Shown here piece by piece: positions 17,639 to 27,472 of a stretch of 64,000 nt of DNA. This DNA is from Paenibacillus lutimineralis (GTDB lineage: Bacteria > Bacillota > Bacilli > Paenibacillales > Paenibacillaceae). Made by a program: the position numbers and the translations under genes. The number at the start of each line of letters is the position of its first letter. Position 1 is the first letter of the stretch. The stretch is taken from positions 3,633,501 to 3,697,500 of the forward strand of contig NZ_CP034346.1 of the NCBI RefSeq assembly GCF_003991425.1. The letters run 5' to 3'. The notes below the pieces were generated by a model. It ran no database searches, was not told the DNA's origin, and saw only the letters and a program-made list of their open reading frames with translations.

Positions 17639-17724
17639 AAAAAAAACAGACTCCTACCAGGATATCCATACCTGGTAGGAGTCATTAGCCTTCACGGCGG
17701 TTATGGCGAACTCCATCGCCTATA
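17639..17724 (-). ncRNA. Fluoride riboswitch (crcB class) with terminator
   Basis: The minus strand reads TATAGGCGATGGAGTTCGCC, then ATAACCGCC, GGCTAATGACTCCTACCAGG and a matching CCTGGTAGGAGTC ending in eight T (complement of 17640-17647). The first two blocks and GCTAATGACTCCT are the diagnostic fluoride aptamer core, and the overlapping GACTCCTACCAGG hairpin is its expression-platform terminator. Fluoride should stabilise the aptamer and allow transcription of the CLC-F gene. A consensus promoter sits right upstream. Confidence 0.97.
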
Positions 17725-17745
17725 TTATTCAAATCACTATGTGAA

Positions 17746-17774
17746 ATTATATTACATTAGCAGAGCTGCGTCAA
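17746..17774 (-). promoter_or_regulatory. Promoter of the fluoride riboswitch transcript
   Basis: Minus-strand TTGACG (17769-17774) and a perfect TATAAT (17746-17751) with a 17-base spacer, about 20 bases before the aptamer. Confidence 0.8.
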
Positions 17775-17888
17775 TTCAATTTCGATCCAGGATGCCAATG
17801 CAATGCCAAGCCACTTAAGCTTGGGCAGGCAGATGCCATGCCCCCTGCATAGAATGGAACAAAAAGCGCAGAGAAAGGTGAATGCCAA

Positions 17889-18977
17889 TTGACCAGTTTT
17901 CGTAAAGCGTACTTATTGAAACAGCGCATCGCTAGAACCATGCTTAAGAAGCGGGGAATCCACGGGATTGGCGTCGGCTTGAAGGAACCGGGCAAGCCGG
18001 GCAAGGGTGCAGCCGTCATCGTCTATGCTACTCCCGCAGCGGCAACCGCTAGCCCCCGTAAGCGAAAAACCTCGCACTCCCGGCAGCCTTCGACGAATAT
18101 TGCCAAGAAGATATCCGGCGTCCCTGTACGGGTCGTTCGTTCCAAAGGCTTCAAAAGGAATGCAGACAGCGGTAAGTTTATGAAGCGCATACGTCCGGTG
18201 ATCGCCGGATACAGTATCGGCAGGGCTGATGAATCAGGCACCGCCGGACTGATTGTAAGTACTGATCCTCAGGGCTCAAATCGATATATCCTTAGTAATA
18301 ACCATGTCCTCGTTGACAACAATTCGAGTCGTACTTCAGCGACGATTCAGCCCGGCGGCGCCGATGGCGGAACGCTCAAGAAGGATCTTGTCGGTTACAT
18401 GAGCAAATATGTCAAGCTGCACAAGAAGAAAAATAATTATATAGATGCTGCGATCTCTCGCCCGCTCCGGAGAAGTCTAGTGAAGCCGAAATACGCCGTA
18501 TATGGGAACGTTCCCGGATATATCACAAGCTACAAAGTAGGCGATAAGTTCAAGAAGGTGGGTAGAACAAGCGGGGTTGTTACAGGTACAGTGGAATCTA
18601 TCCATACGGATATCCAGGTGAATTACGGCGATTATGGGAATCTGGGTACGATCAATTTCAAGAATCAGAGTATCATACGTGGGAAGGGCCCGGTCTCTTT
18701 ACCTGGAGACTCTGGCTCCGTCTGGCTGACGAAGAAAGGCAACAAAGCCGCAGCGGTCAATTTCGCTGGCTCTGATAACGGCCTACTCTCCATCTCTTAC
18801 CCGATCGACTGGTTCATGAAGGTGTTCGGTGCAAGGGTAGCAAGAAGCGGTAAACATGCTCTTTCCTTACCGAACCGTGGCAAACAGAAACGCTATGTAT
18901 ATACACATCCATTATCCGTCAAGACTTTAAAGTCTATCTCCTGCCGTACATGCAAGTCACATCACAAGTCGAAATGA
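17889..18977 (+). CDS. Trypsin-like serine protease domain protein
   Basis: A 362-residue protein with a chymotrypsin-fold core. The expected triad is visible: His139 in ILSNNHVLVD, Asp186 in NYIDAAIS and Ser275 in LPGDSGSVW. VGRTSGVVTGTV also fits S1-type proteases. The N-terminal 100 residues are very basic, open with a helical segment and hold GIHGIGVGLKEPGKPGKGA, a pattern of non-secreted bacterial relatives; no signal peptide is evident. The C-terminus is basic with a CRTCKSHH cluster. The start is TTG at 17889, with AAAGGTG nine bases before. The substrate is unknown. It stands alone. Confidence 0.8.
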   Translation: MTSFRKAYLLKQRIARTMLKKRGIHGIGVGLKEPGKPGKGAAVIVYATPAAATASPRKRKTSHSRQPSTNIAKKISGVPVRVVRSKGFKRNADSGKFMKRIRPVIAGYSIGRADESGTAGLIVSTDPQGSNRYILSNNHVLVDNNSSRTSATIQPGGADGGTLKKDLVGYMSKYVKLHKKKNNYIDAAISRPLRRSLVKPKYAVYGNVPGYITSYKVGDKFKKVGRTSGVVTGTVESIHTDIQVNYGDYGNLGTINFKNQSIIRGKGPVSLPGDSGSVWLTKKGNKAAAVNFAGSDNGLLSISYPIDWFMKVFGARVARSGKHALSLPNRGKQKRYVYTHPLSVKTLKSISCRTCKSHHKSK

Positions 18978-19029
18978 CCTCATGGATAAACAAACGTTGA
19001 CCAGAGATTGAGAACTTCAGATAAACAGT

Positions 19030-19062
19030 GAACAGGACCTAACTATCCGTCAGGTCCTGTTC
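19030..19062. terminator. Hairpin between convergent genes
   Basis: GAACAGGACCT (19030-19040) and AGGTCCTGTTC (19052-19062) are exact complements. The T-run is poor on both strands, so termination strength is uncertain. Confidence 0.5.
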
Positions 19063-19085
19063 AGAGATATAATAAGATGATGTGG

Positions 19086-19979
19086 TTATTCCATGAAATC
19101 CTTCAGGCGTTTGCTGCGGCTTGGATGTCTTAGCTTGCGCAGTGCCTTGGCTTCAATCTGACGAATCCGTTCCCGTGTAACACCGAATTCCTTGCCCACT
19201 TCCTCCAGCGTACGGGAGCGACCATCGTCCATCCCGAAGCGCAGTCGAAGCACATTCTCCTCACGCTCTGTAAGTGTATCCAGCACTTCTTCGAGCTGCT
19301 CACGCAGAAGTTCGAAGGCGGCTGCATCCGCTGGTGCCAGCGCTTCATGATCCTCAATGAAATCGCCCAGATTGGAGTCATTCTCCTCACCGATTGGCGT
19401 CTCGAGAGAGACCGGCTCTTGGGCAATCTTCATAATCTCGCGGACCTTCTCCGGTGAAATCTCCATCTCAGCAGCAATCTCTTCCGGCGTTGGTTCGCGG
19501 CCAATTTCCTGAAGCAATTGTCTCGATACGCGGATCAGCTTATTAATCGTCTCAACCATATGCACCGGGATACGGATCGTCCGGGCTTGGTCTGCAATCG
19601 CTCTCGTGATAGCCTGACGTATCCACCATGTTGCATACGTACTGAATTTAAATCCTTTGGAATAATCAAATTTCTCTACCGCCTTGATCAGGCCCATGTT
19701 GCCTTCCTGGATCAAATCGAGAAATACCATACCCCGGCCGACATAGCGTCGTGCGATACTTACAACAAGACGCAGATTCGCTTCCGCCAAACGGCGTTTC
19801 GCTTCTTCATCACCTTGTTCTACCCTTTGTGCCAGCTCAATTTCTTCTTCAGCCGACAACAGAGGAACGCGTCCAATTTCTTTAAGATACATTCTGACCG
19901 GATCATCGATTTTAACCCCAGGAGGTAACGATAGGTCATCTGTCAAGTATGATTCAGTATGTTTTAAATCCTCTGCCAT
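19086..19979 (-). CDS. RNA polymerase sigma-70 factor, SigA-like without region 1.1
   Basis: A 297-residue group 1/2 sigma factor. Region 1.2 is [20 protein letters not shown]. Region 2 contains [20 protein letters not shown] and the -10 recognition helix [20 protein letters not shown], identical in style to housekeeping SigA. Region 3 is [19 protein letters not shown]. Region 4.2 is [20 protein letters not shown]. The acidic region 1.1 that usually adds 80 or more residues is missing, and the gene is not beside dnaG. It is therefore more likely a second, SigA-like factor than the primary one. Promoter specificity should resemble SigA. It stands alone between a protease and the kdp operon; what it controls is unknown. 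Confidence 0.87.
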   Translation of the reverse strand: MAEDLKHTESYLTDDLSLPPGVKIDDPVRMYLKEIGRVPLLSAEEEIELAQRVEQGDEEAKRRLAEANLRLVVSIARRYVGRGMVFLDLIQEGNMGLIKAVEKFDYSKGFKFSTYATWWIRQAITRAIADQARTIRIPVHMVETINKLIRVSRQLLQEIGREPTPEEIAAEMEISPEKVREIMKIAQEPVSLETPIGEENDSNLGDFIEDHEALAPADAAAFELLREQLEEVLDTLTEREENVLRLRFGMDDGRSRTLEEVGKEFGVTRERIRQIEAKALRKLRHPSRSKRLKDFME

Positions 19980-20175
19980 CAGTCAGACCCCCACCCTAAA
20001 AATAAAAAACAAATAACTCCCGCTTTCAATATTTCTACCAGCAGTGTGCCTATTTGACAATTTAGTGCGTTTATGCTAATATAAATTTAAATATTGCATT
20101 GAAACGCCTGTGTTTTGGCTATCCGTCATTTTAACATAGTTTTTTAATAATTACAAGTCTAATTCACAAACAGAT

Positions 20176-20203
20176 ACGCAGATCCTTACGGATCTGCGTT
20201 TTT
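20176..20203. terminator. Terminator hairpin at the end of the kdp operon
   Basis: ACGCAGATCC (20176-20185) and GGATCTGCGT (20190-20199) pair perfectly around TTAC, with a T-run on the plus strand. It lies 13 bases beyond the last kdp gene; the minus-strand tail is only moderately T-rich. Confidence 0.6.
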
Positions 20204-20215
20204 ATGTTTCTCGGG

Positions 20216-22531
20216 CTAATATTCTTCTCTTGAGACTATGAGCACATCCCGCATTGCAGAACTGCGAAGCAGATGCATAAATAGTGCTTCACTAGTTAGC
20301 AAGTGGAGCTTCTTCGGCTTCGCTTGCCCGATAATAATCTGTGATGCGCCCAATTCCTCCGCCCTAGCCAGCAACGCCGCTGTTGTCTCCTTATGCCGCC
20401 TCATCTGTAGCAACTCAAACTGGCCGCCTAATTGCTGAGTTAAGTTTCTGATCTTCACCAGCTCTGGAGAATCATTTCTTATATTATTATTCCCCACATA
20501 GACCACATGCCATTCTGCTTTAAGTCGATAAGCCAGCCGGAAGCCGCGACGGATGATTCGTTCAGCTCCTGCGCTATGAGTAATACATACAAAGATGAAC
20601 TCTTTCTTACGCCACGGTCCCCGCATAGATGTTCTTCTCTCCCATGACTCCAAGCGTTCATCCACGTCGTCGGCCAGTTCACGAAGTGCCAATTCTCTTA
20701 GTGCAATCAAATTCCCCATCTTGAAGAAGGAGTTTAGCGATTGCTCCACCTTCGCCGGGGCGTAAATCTTCCCTTCACGCAGCCGCTGCTGTAGCATCTG
20801 CGGAGTTACATCAATCAGCTCAACCTCATCCGCCATTTGTAGAAGCGCATCGGGAACCCGCTCCCGAACCCGGATTCCGGTCAGACGTTCCACTGCATCA
20901 TTTAAACTCTCAAGATGCTGCACATTGACCGTCGTAATAACGGAAATACCTGCTTCGAGAATTAGCTGTATATCCTCATATCGCTTCTTGAACCTGCTTC
21001 CTGGAACATTGGAGTGTGCCAATTCATCGATCAGAACAACCTCTGGATTACGATGCAAGATCGCTTCTGTATCCATCTCTTCCAATTCAGTCTGCCGATA
21101 CTGCCATTTTCTCCGCGGAATCAACTCCAGCGTTCCGACCTGCTCCTGTGTTTCCTGTCTGCCGTGAGTCTCAAGCATTCCAAGGATAATGTCAATTCCT
21201 TTTGCCTTAAGATGATTACCTTCCCGCAGCATGGTATAGGTTTTACCCACGCCTGGAGCGGCCCCGATATATACCTTCAGCGAACCCTTATGAAGATTCT
21301 TTGTCTGCTGGTTGGCTTCCTCCCAGCTTGCCCGGCGAAACGAAGCGCCCATATCATGATTGAGCTTGGCAGGACGCATGGCCATGATCCGCTCGCCCTC
21401 GCTCTCGGCGCGATCAGCCATCAGGAATAAATCCGTACTTCGCAGCTTGCGCAGCAAGCCTTTAATAACCGAGCCTTTTCTTAATTCCTGCCATATGCTC
21501 ATTTTGGAGTGGCCCATTACGATCCGTGTTATTTTACGCTCCAACGACAGTTCGGCAAGCTGGCCTGCCAGTCTCCTTCGTCCTTGTAAAGGTAGCTCGA
21601 TGAACTCGGCATCGATCTTATCGCATAGTTGCTGAATCGAGCTCTTGAAGGCCCTCTGCTCTGGCGTCAGCTTCACGCCCGGCTTCATATATACGACGAC
21701 AATAAGCTCCCCATTCAACCGCTTGGCGATCTGCTGCCCACGTCTGATATAGATTGAGCCGTTCCAATGATATTGGACGGACACTAGAATTCGCTCCGCG
21801 GTTCCCGAAGGACCGACAAGCCCTTCTGACATGCGATGCTTATCCAGCATATCGTTTACCCCATTGGCCATCAACCTAAGAGACAGCTCTCGAAGTACAG
21901 CTACATTGTCCCTACGGCAAATAGCTGGATGAACCTTATGACCGAGTAATCCGTCTTCAACCCGCTTCAGCAAAGTCTCAGGTGATACATCGATTAATCT
22001 GACCTCATCGGCCATATCCAAGGTTTCCGGCGGTACGGTATTCTCTGCGCGAATTCCTGTATAATGCCTGGCAATGATGTCTGCGCCGGACAATTCGTAT
22101 ACATTGATTGTCGTAATAACACTGATCCCTTGTTCCAGCAGAAATGAGATATCCTCGAGACGAGTTGCGAAGCGCGCCCCTTCCCGATTGCGGTGAGCCA
22201 GATTGTCAACGAGCACTACTTCCGGATTGCGCAGCAAGATTTGATCCAGAGGAAGATCCTTCTTCTCTACTCCCTCCTTCATCCAGTGAATACTCGGCAT
22301 TCGTTCGATTCCGTGCAGCTGCTCCACCGTCTCTTGGCGCTGGGAAGTTGTGACCGCACAAGCAATCACATCGATTCCCTGCGATTTCAGAAGCTGTCCC
22401 TCGCGCAGCATATGATAAGTTTTGCCCGCGCCGCTAGTTGCGCCAATCAGAACCTTAAGTTTGCCACGCCGCATCCGTTCCATATATTGCAATATTTCTT
22501 CAGGCGTCTTCCTTCGATAGGTCATTGACAT
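20216..22531 (-). CDS. KdpD-like protein: two KdpD sensor/USP modules, no kinase
   Basis: A 771-residue soluble protein made of two copies of the KdpD N-terminal module plus a universal-stress-like (USP) domain. Copy 1 (about 20-385) has Walker A GATSGAGKTY and the Walker B-like VVLVDNLAH. Copy 2 (about 415-771) has canonical GAAPGVGKTYTMLREG and VVLIDELAHSNVPGS. Both share EDI..LLEQGISVITT(I/V)N and DEV.LIDV(S/T)P. There are no transmembrane helices and no histidine-kinase domain, and no kdpE follows. Copy 1 has lost the Glu of the DELAH motif. In Staphylococcus the KdpD USP domain binds c-di-AMP. As the last gene of a kdp operon already under c-di-AMP riboswitches, it may sense the same nucleotide or regulate the pump directly; this is inference. 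ATG 22531 follows GGGGGGTG. Confidence 0.85.
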   Translation of the reverse strand: MSMTYRRKTPEEILQYMERMRRGKLKVLIGATSGAGKTYHMLREGQLLKSQGIDVIACAVTTSQRQETVEQLHGIERMPSIHWMKEGVEKKDLPLDQILLRNPEVVLVDNLAHRNREGARFATRLEDISFLLEQGISVITTINVYELSGADIIARHYTGIRAENTVPPETLDMADEVRLIDVSPETLLKRVEDGLLGHKVHPAICRRDNVAVLRELSLRLMANGVNDMLDKHRMSEGLVGPSGTAERILVSVQYHWNGSIYIRRGQQIAKRLNGELIVVVYMKPGVKLTPEQRAFKSSIQQLCDKIDAEFIELPLQGRRRLAGQLAELSLERKITRIVMGHSKMSIWQELRKGSVIKGLLRKLRSTDLFLMADRAESEGERIMAMRPAKLNHDMGASFRRASWEEANQQTKNLHKGSLKVYIGAAPGVGKTYTMLREGNHLKAKGIDIILGMLETHGRQETQEQVGTLELIPRRKWQYRQTELEEMDTEAILHRNPEVVLIDELAHSNVPGSRFKKRYEDIQLILEAGISVITTVNVQHLESLNDAVERLTGIRVRERVPDALLQMADEVELIDVTPQMLQQRLREGKIYAPAKVEQSLNSFFKMGNLIALRELALRELADDVDERLESWERRTSMRGPWRKKEFIFVCITHSAGAERIIRRGFRLAYRLKAEWHVVYVGNNNIRNDSPELVKIRNLTQQLGGQFELLQMRRHKETTAALLARAEELGASQIIIGQAKPKKLHLLTSEALFMHLLRSSAMRDVLIVSREEY

Positions 22532-22584
22532 TTTCACCCCCCGCCCATTATTCCGCCAGAACAAGTTAACCAGATTGGATCAAA

Positions 22585-23211
22585 CTAAGAGTTACCTCTT
22601 GCGATTTGCTCCTGCAGCTCCATATTAAGCCGCAGCACATTTATTCTTGGTTGACCGAAGAGACCCAGATCCCGTCCGCTCGTTGCATCCTGTACCAACA
22701 ATTCCAATATATCCACCGAAATACCTGTCAGCTTGCTGATTCGCGGAATCTGTGATTCCGCCGCTTGCGGCGTAATATGAGGGTCAAGTCCAGAGCCCGA
22801 ATTCGTAATTAAATCGATGGGAAGCTTGCTTAACGGCATATCTAGATTGTCCTTCTTCCATGCTTCTAGCGACGACTCCATCCGCTGCATTAGCTTCGGG
22901 TTGGAAGACGCGTAATTGCTAGAGCCTGAGCCTGCTCCATTGTAATCGATACTGGATATTCGTCCATGGAACAGCTTCGGATCCGTGAAGGACTGACCGA
23001 TCAACTCGGAACCAATGACATCCCCCTGGCTATCCTTAACTAAACTTCCGTTCGCCTGCCATGGGAATAGTATCTGTGCCAGACCTGTACTTGCCAAAGG
23101 ATAAATAATACCGCAGAGAACGATAAAAATGATACTGAAGCGGAGAGCAGCCCATAACGCCGAGCCTGAAGCAGACAACCACGATTGCTTACCTGATTTA
23201 ATAACAGCCAT
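22585..23211 (-). CDS. kdpC: Potassium-transporting ATPase subunit C
   Basis: A 208-residue accessory subunit of the Kdp potassium pump, with one N-terminal membrane helix (LRFSIIFIVLCGIIYPLAST) and an extracytoplasmic domain. Family landmarks are GSELIGQSFTDPKLFHGR, NYASSNPKL, DLITNSGSGLDPHITPQAA and LGLFGQPRINVLRLN. It helps the pump hold ATP or stabilises the KdpA-KdpB complex. It lies 30 bases after kdpB and 53 bases before the KdpD-like gene, in a single operon. Confidence 0.96.
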   Translation of the reverse strand: MAVIKSGKQSWLSASGSALWAALRFSIIFIVLCGIIYPLASTGLAQILFPWQANGSLVKDSQGDVIGSELIGQSFTDPKLFHGRISSIDYNGAGSGSSNYASSNPKLMQRMESSLEAWKKDNLDMPLSKLPIDLITNSGSGLDPHITPQAAESQIPRISKLTGISVDILELLVQDATSGRDLGLFGQPRINVLRLNMELQEQIARGNS

Positions 23212-23241
23212 CTTTGATTACTTCCTTTCTGAGCGCCTGAT

Positions 23242-25272
23242 TTAGACCCATAAATGTACGAACAAATCAATCAGTTTAATTCCGATGAACGGGGCAACAA
23301 CACCACCCAAACCAAAGATTAGCAAATTTCTGCTTAGCAGACGCTGCGAGCTCATTGGCCGATACTTGACTCCACGCATAGCAATTGGGATCAAGAGCGG
23401 AATAATCACCGCATTGAAGATTAAGGCGGACAGGATGGCCGAGAGCGGCGAACCAAGCTTCATAATGTTAAGTGCACCCATCTCCGGGATTGCCAGCATG
23501 AACATCGCTGGTATAATTGCAAAATATTTGGCGATATCATTAGCAATACTAAACGTAGTTAACGCTCCGCGAGTCATCAAGAGCTGCTTGCCAATCCCTA
23601 CGACCTCGATCAGCTTGGAGGGATCTGAATCGAGATCCACCATATTCGCCGCTTCCTTGGCGGATACCGTCCCGCTGTTCATCGCCAGGCCTACATCCGC
23701 TTGGGCTAATGCGGGAGCATCATTCGTCCCGTCACCCGTCATCGCAACTAGCTTCCCTTGTGCCTGCTCACGACGAATGACATCGATCTTATCCTCTGGC
23801 TTGCACTCAGCGATGTAATCATCCACTCCAGCTTCTCTTGCAATCGTAGCAGCAGTCAGTGGATTATCACCCGTGCACATAATCGTTCGAATCCCCATTT
23901 TCCGTAACTGCTCGAATCGTTCTTTCATGCCTGGTTTAACCGTGTCCTTGAGATGAATAATGCCATAGATCATTTCATCAACCGCAACCGCCAACGGCGT
24001 TCCACCCGCAGTAGCCACTTGATTAGTAATTGCCTCCAGGTCAGCCGGAATATGTCCGCCTTGGCTGCTGACCCATTTTATAATCGCATCAACAGCCCCC
24101 TTGCGTACTCTTCTGCCATCCTGCAGGTCGACGCCGCTCATACGCGTCTCGGCTTTGAACTCAATGCTCTCCCCGGCAGCGGCCAGGGATTCGTCATATT
24201 CGAGCCCTTGTCTGCGAAGCAATTCAAGCACCGAGCGACCTTCTGGCGTCTCGTCAAATCTTGAAGATACCGCAGCCCAACGGGCAAGTTCGTCTTCAGC
24301 CCTACCATCAACGGGGAGAAATTCAGCTGCCATTCGGTTCCCAAATGTAATCGTACCCGTCTTATCGAGGATCATTGTATTCACATCTCCGGCAGCTTCT
24401 ACGGCCTTACCGGACATCGCCAGAACATTGTATTGAGTTACCCGGTCCATTCCGGCAATTCCGATCGCGGACAGCAGCCCCCCGATCGTCGTCGGAATTA
24501 GGCAGACAAGCAGCGATACTAGCACGGTGATCTCCAGATGAATATTCAAATAATCGGCAATCGGCTTTAAGGTAATGACCACAATCAGGAAAATAACCGT
24601 TAATACGGTAAGCAAAGTTCCTAAAGCAATCTCATTCGGTGTCTTCTGACGTTCGGCACCTTCAACTAATGAAATCATTCGGTCGATAAATGACTGTCCA
24701 GGATCACTCGTAATACGAACAACAATCCTATCACTAACCACCAGAGTTCCGCCTGTAACTGAACTGAAGTCGCCACCAGCTTCTTTTATAACTGGAGCCG
24801 ATTCACCCGTAATCGCAGATTCATCAACCGAAGCCAGCCCCTCGATAATTTCACCGTCTGCCGGGATCATCTCCCCTTGCGATACAACAACAACATCGCC
24901 TTTGCACAGCTCAGAGGAAGGTACGCTTCTCGTACTACCGCCTATTAGTTTGTTAGCCATAACTTGCTGCTTCGTCTTCTTCAAGCTGTCCGCCTGGGCC
25001 TTCCCTCTTCCTTCCGCAAGAGCTTCAGCAAAATTCGCGAACCATATCGTAATTAACAGGATCAAGAAGATGGCCACGTTGACTCCCGTATTGTGATCTT
25101 TACCAAGCAATCCAGGGAACAAAATTTGTAGGAGTACGAGGAAAGCTCCGACTTCTACGACGAACATGACCGGATTCTTGATCATCCATATCGGATTCAG
25201 CTTCTTGAAGCTGTCCAGTACGGCTCCTTGCATCATTTTTCCGGATAACATCGATTTATGCCTAGTGCTCAT
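23242..25272 (-). CDS. kdpB: Potassium-transporting ATPase ATP-binding subunit
   Basis: A 676-residue P-type ATPase that drives K+ uptake through KdpA. The phosphorylation motif [11 protein letters not shown] (Asp303), the actuator TGES loop (155-158), the nucleotide-domain [10 protein letters not shown] and the hinge [20 protein letters not shown] are all present. Several hydrophobic segments lie at the N- and C-terminus. The TGES serine (about 158) is the site phosphorylated for inhibition in E. coli KdpB. The ATG at 25270-25272 has GAGGTG eight bases before; an upstream GTG is less likely. The coding density and order kdpA-kdpB-kdpC match the standard operon. Confidence 0.97.
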   Translation of the reverse strand: MSTRHKSMLSGKMMQGAVLDSFKKLNPIWMIKNPVMFVVEVGAFLVLLQILFPGLLGKDHNTGVNVAIFLILLITIWFANFAEALAEGRGKAQADSLKKTKQQVMANKLIGGSTRSVPSSELCKGDVVVVSQGEMIPADGEIIEGLASVDESAITGESAPVIKEAGGDFSSVTGGTLVVSDRIVVRITSDPGQSFIDRMISLVEGAERQKTPNEIALGTLLTVLTVIFLIVVITLKPIADYLNIHLEITVLVSLLVCLIPTTIGGLLSAIGIAGMDRVTQYNVLAMSGKAVEAAGDVNTMILDKTGTITFGNRMAAEFLPVDGRAEDELARWAAVSSRFDETPEGRSVLELLRRQGLEYDESLAAAGESIEFKAETRMSGVDLQDGRRVRKGAVDAIIKWVSSQGGHIPADLEAITNQVATAGGTPLAVAVDEMIYGIIHLKDTVKPGMKERFEQLRKMGIRTIMCTGDNPLTAATIAREAGVDDYIAECKPEDKIDVIRREQAQGKLVAMTGDGTNDAPALAQADVGLAMNSGTVSAKEAANMVDLDSDPSKLIEVVGIGKQLLMTRGALTTFSIANDIAKYFAIIPAMFMLAIPEMGALNIMKLGSPLSAILSALIFNAVIIPLLIPIAMRGVKYRPMSSQRLLSRNLLIFGLGGVVAPFIGIKLIDLFVHLWV

Positions 25273-25292
25273 GTTTAGCACACCTCTTTGAT

Positions 25293-26972
25293 TTATTTTA
25301 GCGTCAAATATTCAGCAACAGGACCTGCGGCAAGAACCGGCAGAAAAGTAAGAGCTCCGATAAGCAATACCGTCCCTACGAGAATTCCAGCGAATAATTT
25401 ATTGTCTGTCCGCAGCGTGCCGATGGTCTCCATGACGGGTTCTTTCTGCATTAAGGATCCTGCAGCAGCTAACAAGGCAATCATAGAAACATAACGGCCC
25501 AGGAGCATGACCAATCCGGTCATGATATTCCAGAACGCTGTATTATCCGCGAGACCCTCGAAGCCGGAGCCGTTATTTGCTGCAGAGGATGCATATTCAT
25601 ACAGTATTTGCGACAGTCCATGATACCCTGGATTCGTAACTGCGCCATACCCTAAGCCAGTCATAGCACTGATTGCCGTCGGTGCAAGCACAATTAAGGG
25701 ATGAACAAGAATCGCAATAGCGATCAGCTTCATCTCCCTAGCTTCAATCTTCTTGCTGAGGAATTCAGGCGTTCTGCCGACCATTAATCCACAAATAAAT
25801 ACACCGAGTATGGCGTACATCACCATGTTCATAAGTCCGACGCCCTTCCCACCGAAGACAACGTTCAACATCATCTGGGATAGAGCTGCCAAGCCGCCGA
25901 GCGGAGTAAGCGAATCATGCATATTGTTGACGCTCCCCGTAGTCGCGGCGGTGGTAATCGCCGTAAAAAGTGCCGAGCCCGTAACCCCGAAACGAACCTC
26001 TTTGCCCTCCATATTTCCTTGCGTGACGTCTATCCCAAGCGTATGAAAGAGCGGGTTCCCGGCCTTCTCGCTGAAATAGACCAAAGACAGAAATGCAAGG
26101 AACAAGACCATCATCGCTGAGAAAATAACCCAACCCTGCTTCTTATTGCGCGCGAATAAACCGAATGTATAAGGTAATGACGCGCTGATCACCCACATTG
26201 ACCACATCTCAATTGCATTCGTCAACCCGCTTGGGTTCTCGAACGGATGGGATGAATTGGCTCCAAAGAATCCACCACCGTTCGTGCCCAAATGCTTAAT
26301 GGATTCCAGCGAGGCCACCGGTCCAAGCGAGATTCGCTGTACAGTCCCTTCCAGCGTGTTCACTGCCGTGGTAGGCTGCAAGGTCTGCGGAACCTGGAGC
26401 GCGACCAGTAGCAGCGTCACGATCAGAGAAGCAGGCAGAAGAATACGGACAATCGCCTTCACAAAATCCTCAAAGAAATTCCCCAGCAGTTGGCCTCTTC
26501 CTGTAATTCCGCGGATAAAAGCGATAGCGGCGCATAACCCCGTAGCGGCTGATGTGAACATCATCATTGTGATTACAGCCATTTGCGAGAAATAGCTAAG
26601 CCCTGTCTCCCCGCTATAATGCTGCAGATTCGTGTTGGTCATGAAGCTGATTACCGTATTGAATGCCAGTGTCGGCTCCATGCTGCCGCTTCCTTCGGGA
26701 TTCCATGGGAACCACTGCTGCAGACTGAGAAGTAGAAAACTGATTGTCATCAATACCACATTCGTTGCCAGCAGACTGATCACATATTTCTTCCAATCCA
26801 TCCCTTCGCGCCGCCTATAGCCGGCTATGTTGAAAATAAACCGCTCCATTGCTCCGAAGATGCGATCACTTCGATTCGGTACATTTGAGAAAACATGATA
26901 TATATAAGTTCCAACCGGCTTCACCAGCAACAATATGACGCCAATCACAATGAACATTTGTAAATAATCCAT
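25293..26972 (-). CDS. kdpA: Potassium-transporting ATPase channel-like subunit
   Basis: A 559-residue polytopic membrane protein forming the K+ selective channel of the Kdp pump. Signature sequences are [72 protein letters not shown] and [13 protein letters not shown]. The four selectivity-filter stretches can be traced in these. It starts at ATG 26972 behind GGGGTGAG. The small subunit KdpF is not found upstream; the 50-base gap to the preceding gene is too short for it. Confidence 0.97.
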   Translation of the reverse strand: MDYLQMFIVIGVILLLVKPVGTYIYHVFSNVPNRSDRIFGAMERFIFNIAGYRRREGMDWKKYVISLLATNVVLMTISFLLLSLQQWFPWNPEGSGSMEPTLAFNTVISFMTNTNLQHYSGETGLSYFSQMAVITMMMFTSAATGLCAAIAFIRGITGRGQLLGNFFEDFVKAIVRILLPASLIVTLLLVALQVPQTLQPTTAVNTLEGTVQRISLGPVASLESIKHLGTNGGGFFGANSSHPFENPSGLTNAIEMWSMWVISASLPYTFGLFARNKKQGWVIFSAMMVLFLAFLSLVYFSEKAGNPLFHTLGIDVTQGNMEGKEVRFGVTGSALFTAITTAATTGSVNNMHDSLTPLGGLAALSQMMLNVVFGGKGVGLMNMVMYAILGVFICGLMVGRTPEFLSKKIEAREMKLIAIAILVHPLIVLAPTAISAMTGLGYGAVTNPGYHGLSQILYEYASSAANNGSGFEGLADNTAFWNIMTGLVMLLGRYVSMIALLAAAGSLMQKEPVMETIGTLRTDNKLFAGILVGTVLLIGALTFLPVLAAGPVAEYLTLK

Positions 26973-27022
26973 AACACACTCACCCCATCTGGAATCCTAC
27001 TTAATGATTTTTTAGCTCTAGC

Positions 27023-27430
27023 TTATTGCTCAAGCTTTGCTGCAAGCAGAAATCCAACCTCTCCGCTTACGGAATGAATGACATAAGAAGCTCCTAACCC
27101 TTTGTAAATCATGCGCGGATTTCTATTCGGAGTGATAATGAAAATCTGATCACGCGTCCATCTCCGACAGATTTGCAAATAGCGACAGGTTAATGTCATG
27201 CTCATTTCAAAAATATAACAGCGTCCGATCGGAAACGGCGGGACGATCCAGCTCTGCTCGTCATCCGTCTTGATGCGCAGTACATGTCTTACGCCCAGTT
27301 TATGAAGGACTTCTTCCTCCTTCTTGTTGTTCACCAGGACCGCAAAATTACGCTTCGCCGCGATCAGCAGCAAAATAAACTTCAGTCCAACCGGATTCGG
27401 TGCTGCTACTAGAACAAACTCTTCCTCCAC
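27023..27430 (-). CDS. Small Rossmann-like protein leading the kdp operon
   Basis: A 135-residue protein of unknown function. It starts FVLVAAPNPVGLKFILLLIA, then AVLVNNKKEEEVLHKLGVRH, YIFEMSMTLTCRYLQICRRW, and ends DQIFIITPNRNPRMIYKGLG and EVGFLLAAKL. The alternating strand/helix pattern suggests a Rossmann-like nucleotide or nucleoside binding fold, but no classic glycine loop is complete. I choose GTG at 27428-27430 because AGGAGG lies ten bases before and because a longer frame would run back into the riboswitch terminator. Position between the c-di-AMP riboswitches and kdpA implies a role in potassium homeostasis, which is inference. Confidence 0.6.
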   Translation of the reverse strand: MEEEFVLVAAPNPVGLKFILLLIAAKRNFAVLVNNKKEEEVLHKLGVRHVLRIKTDDEQSWIVPPFPIGRCYIFEMSMTLTCRYLQICRRWTRDQIFIITPNRNPRMIYKGLGASYVIHSVSGEVGFLLAAKLEQ

Positions 27431-27472
27431 TTGAGAACACCCTCCTCGAATTTGCAGAGGACAACACAAAAG

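Noticed and set aside
26973..27022. kdpF between the unknown first gene and kdpA
   Set aside because: The 50-base gap is too short and shows no start with a membrane helix.
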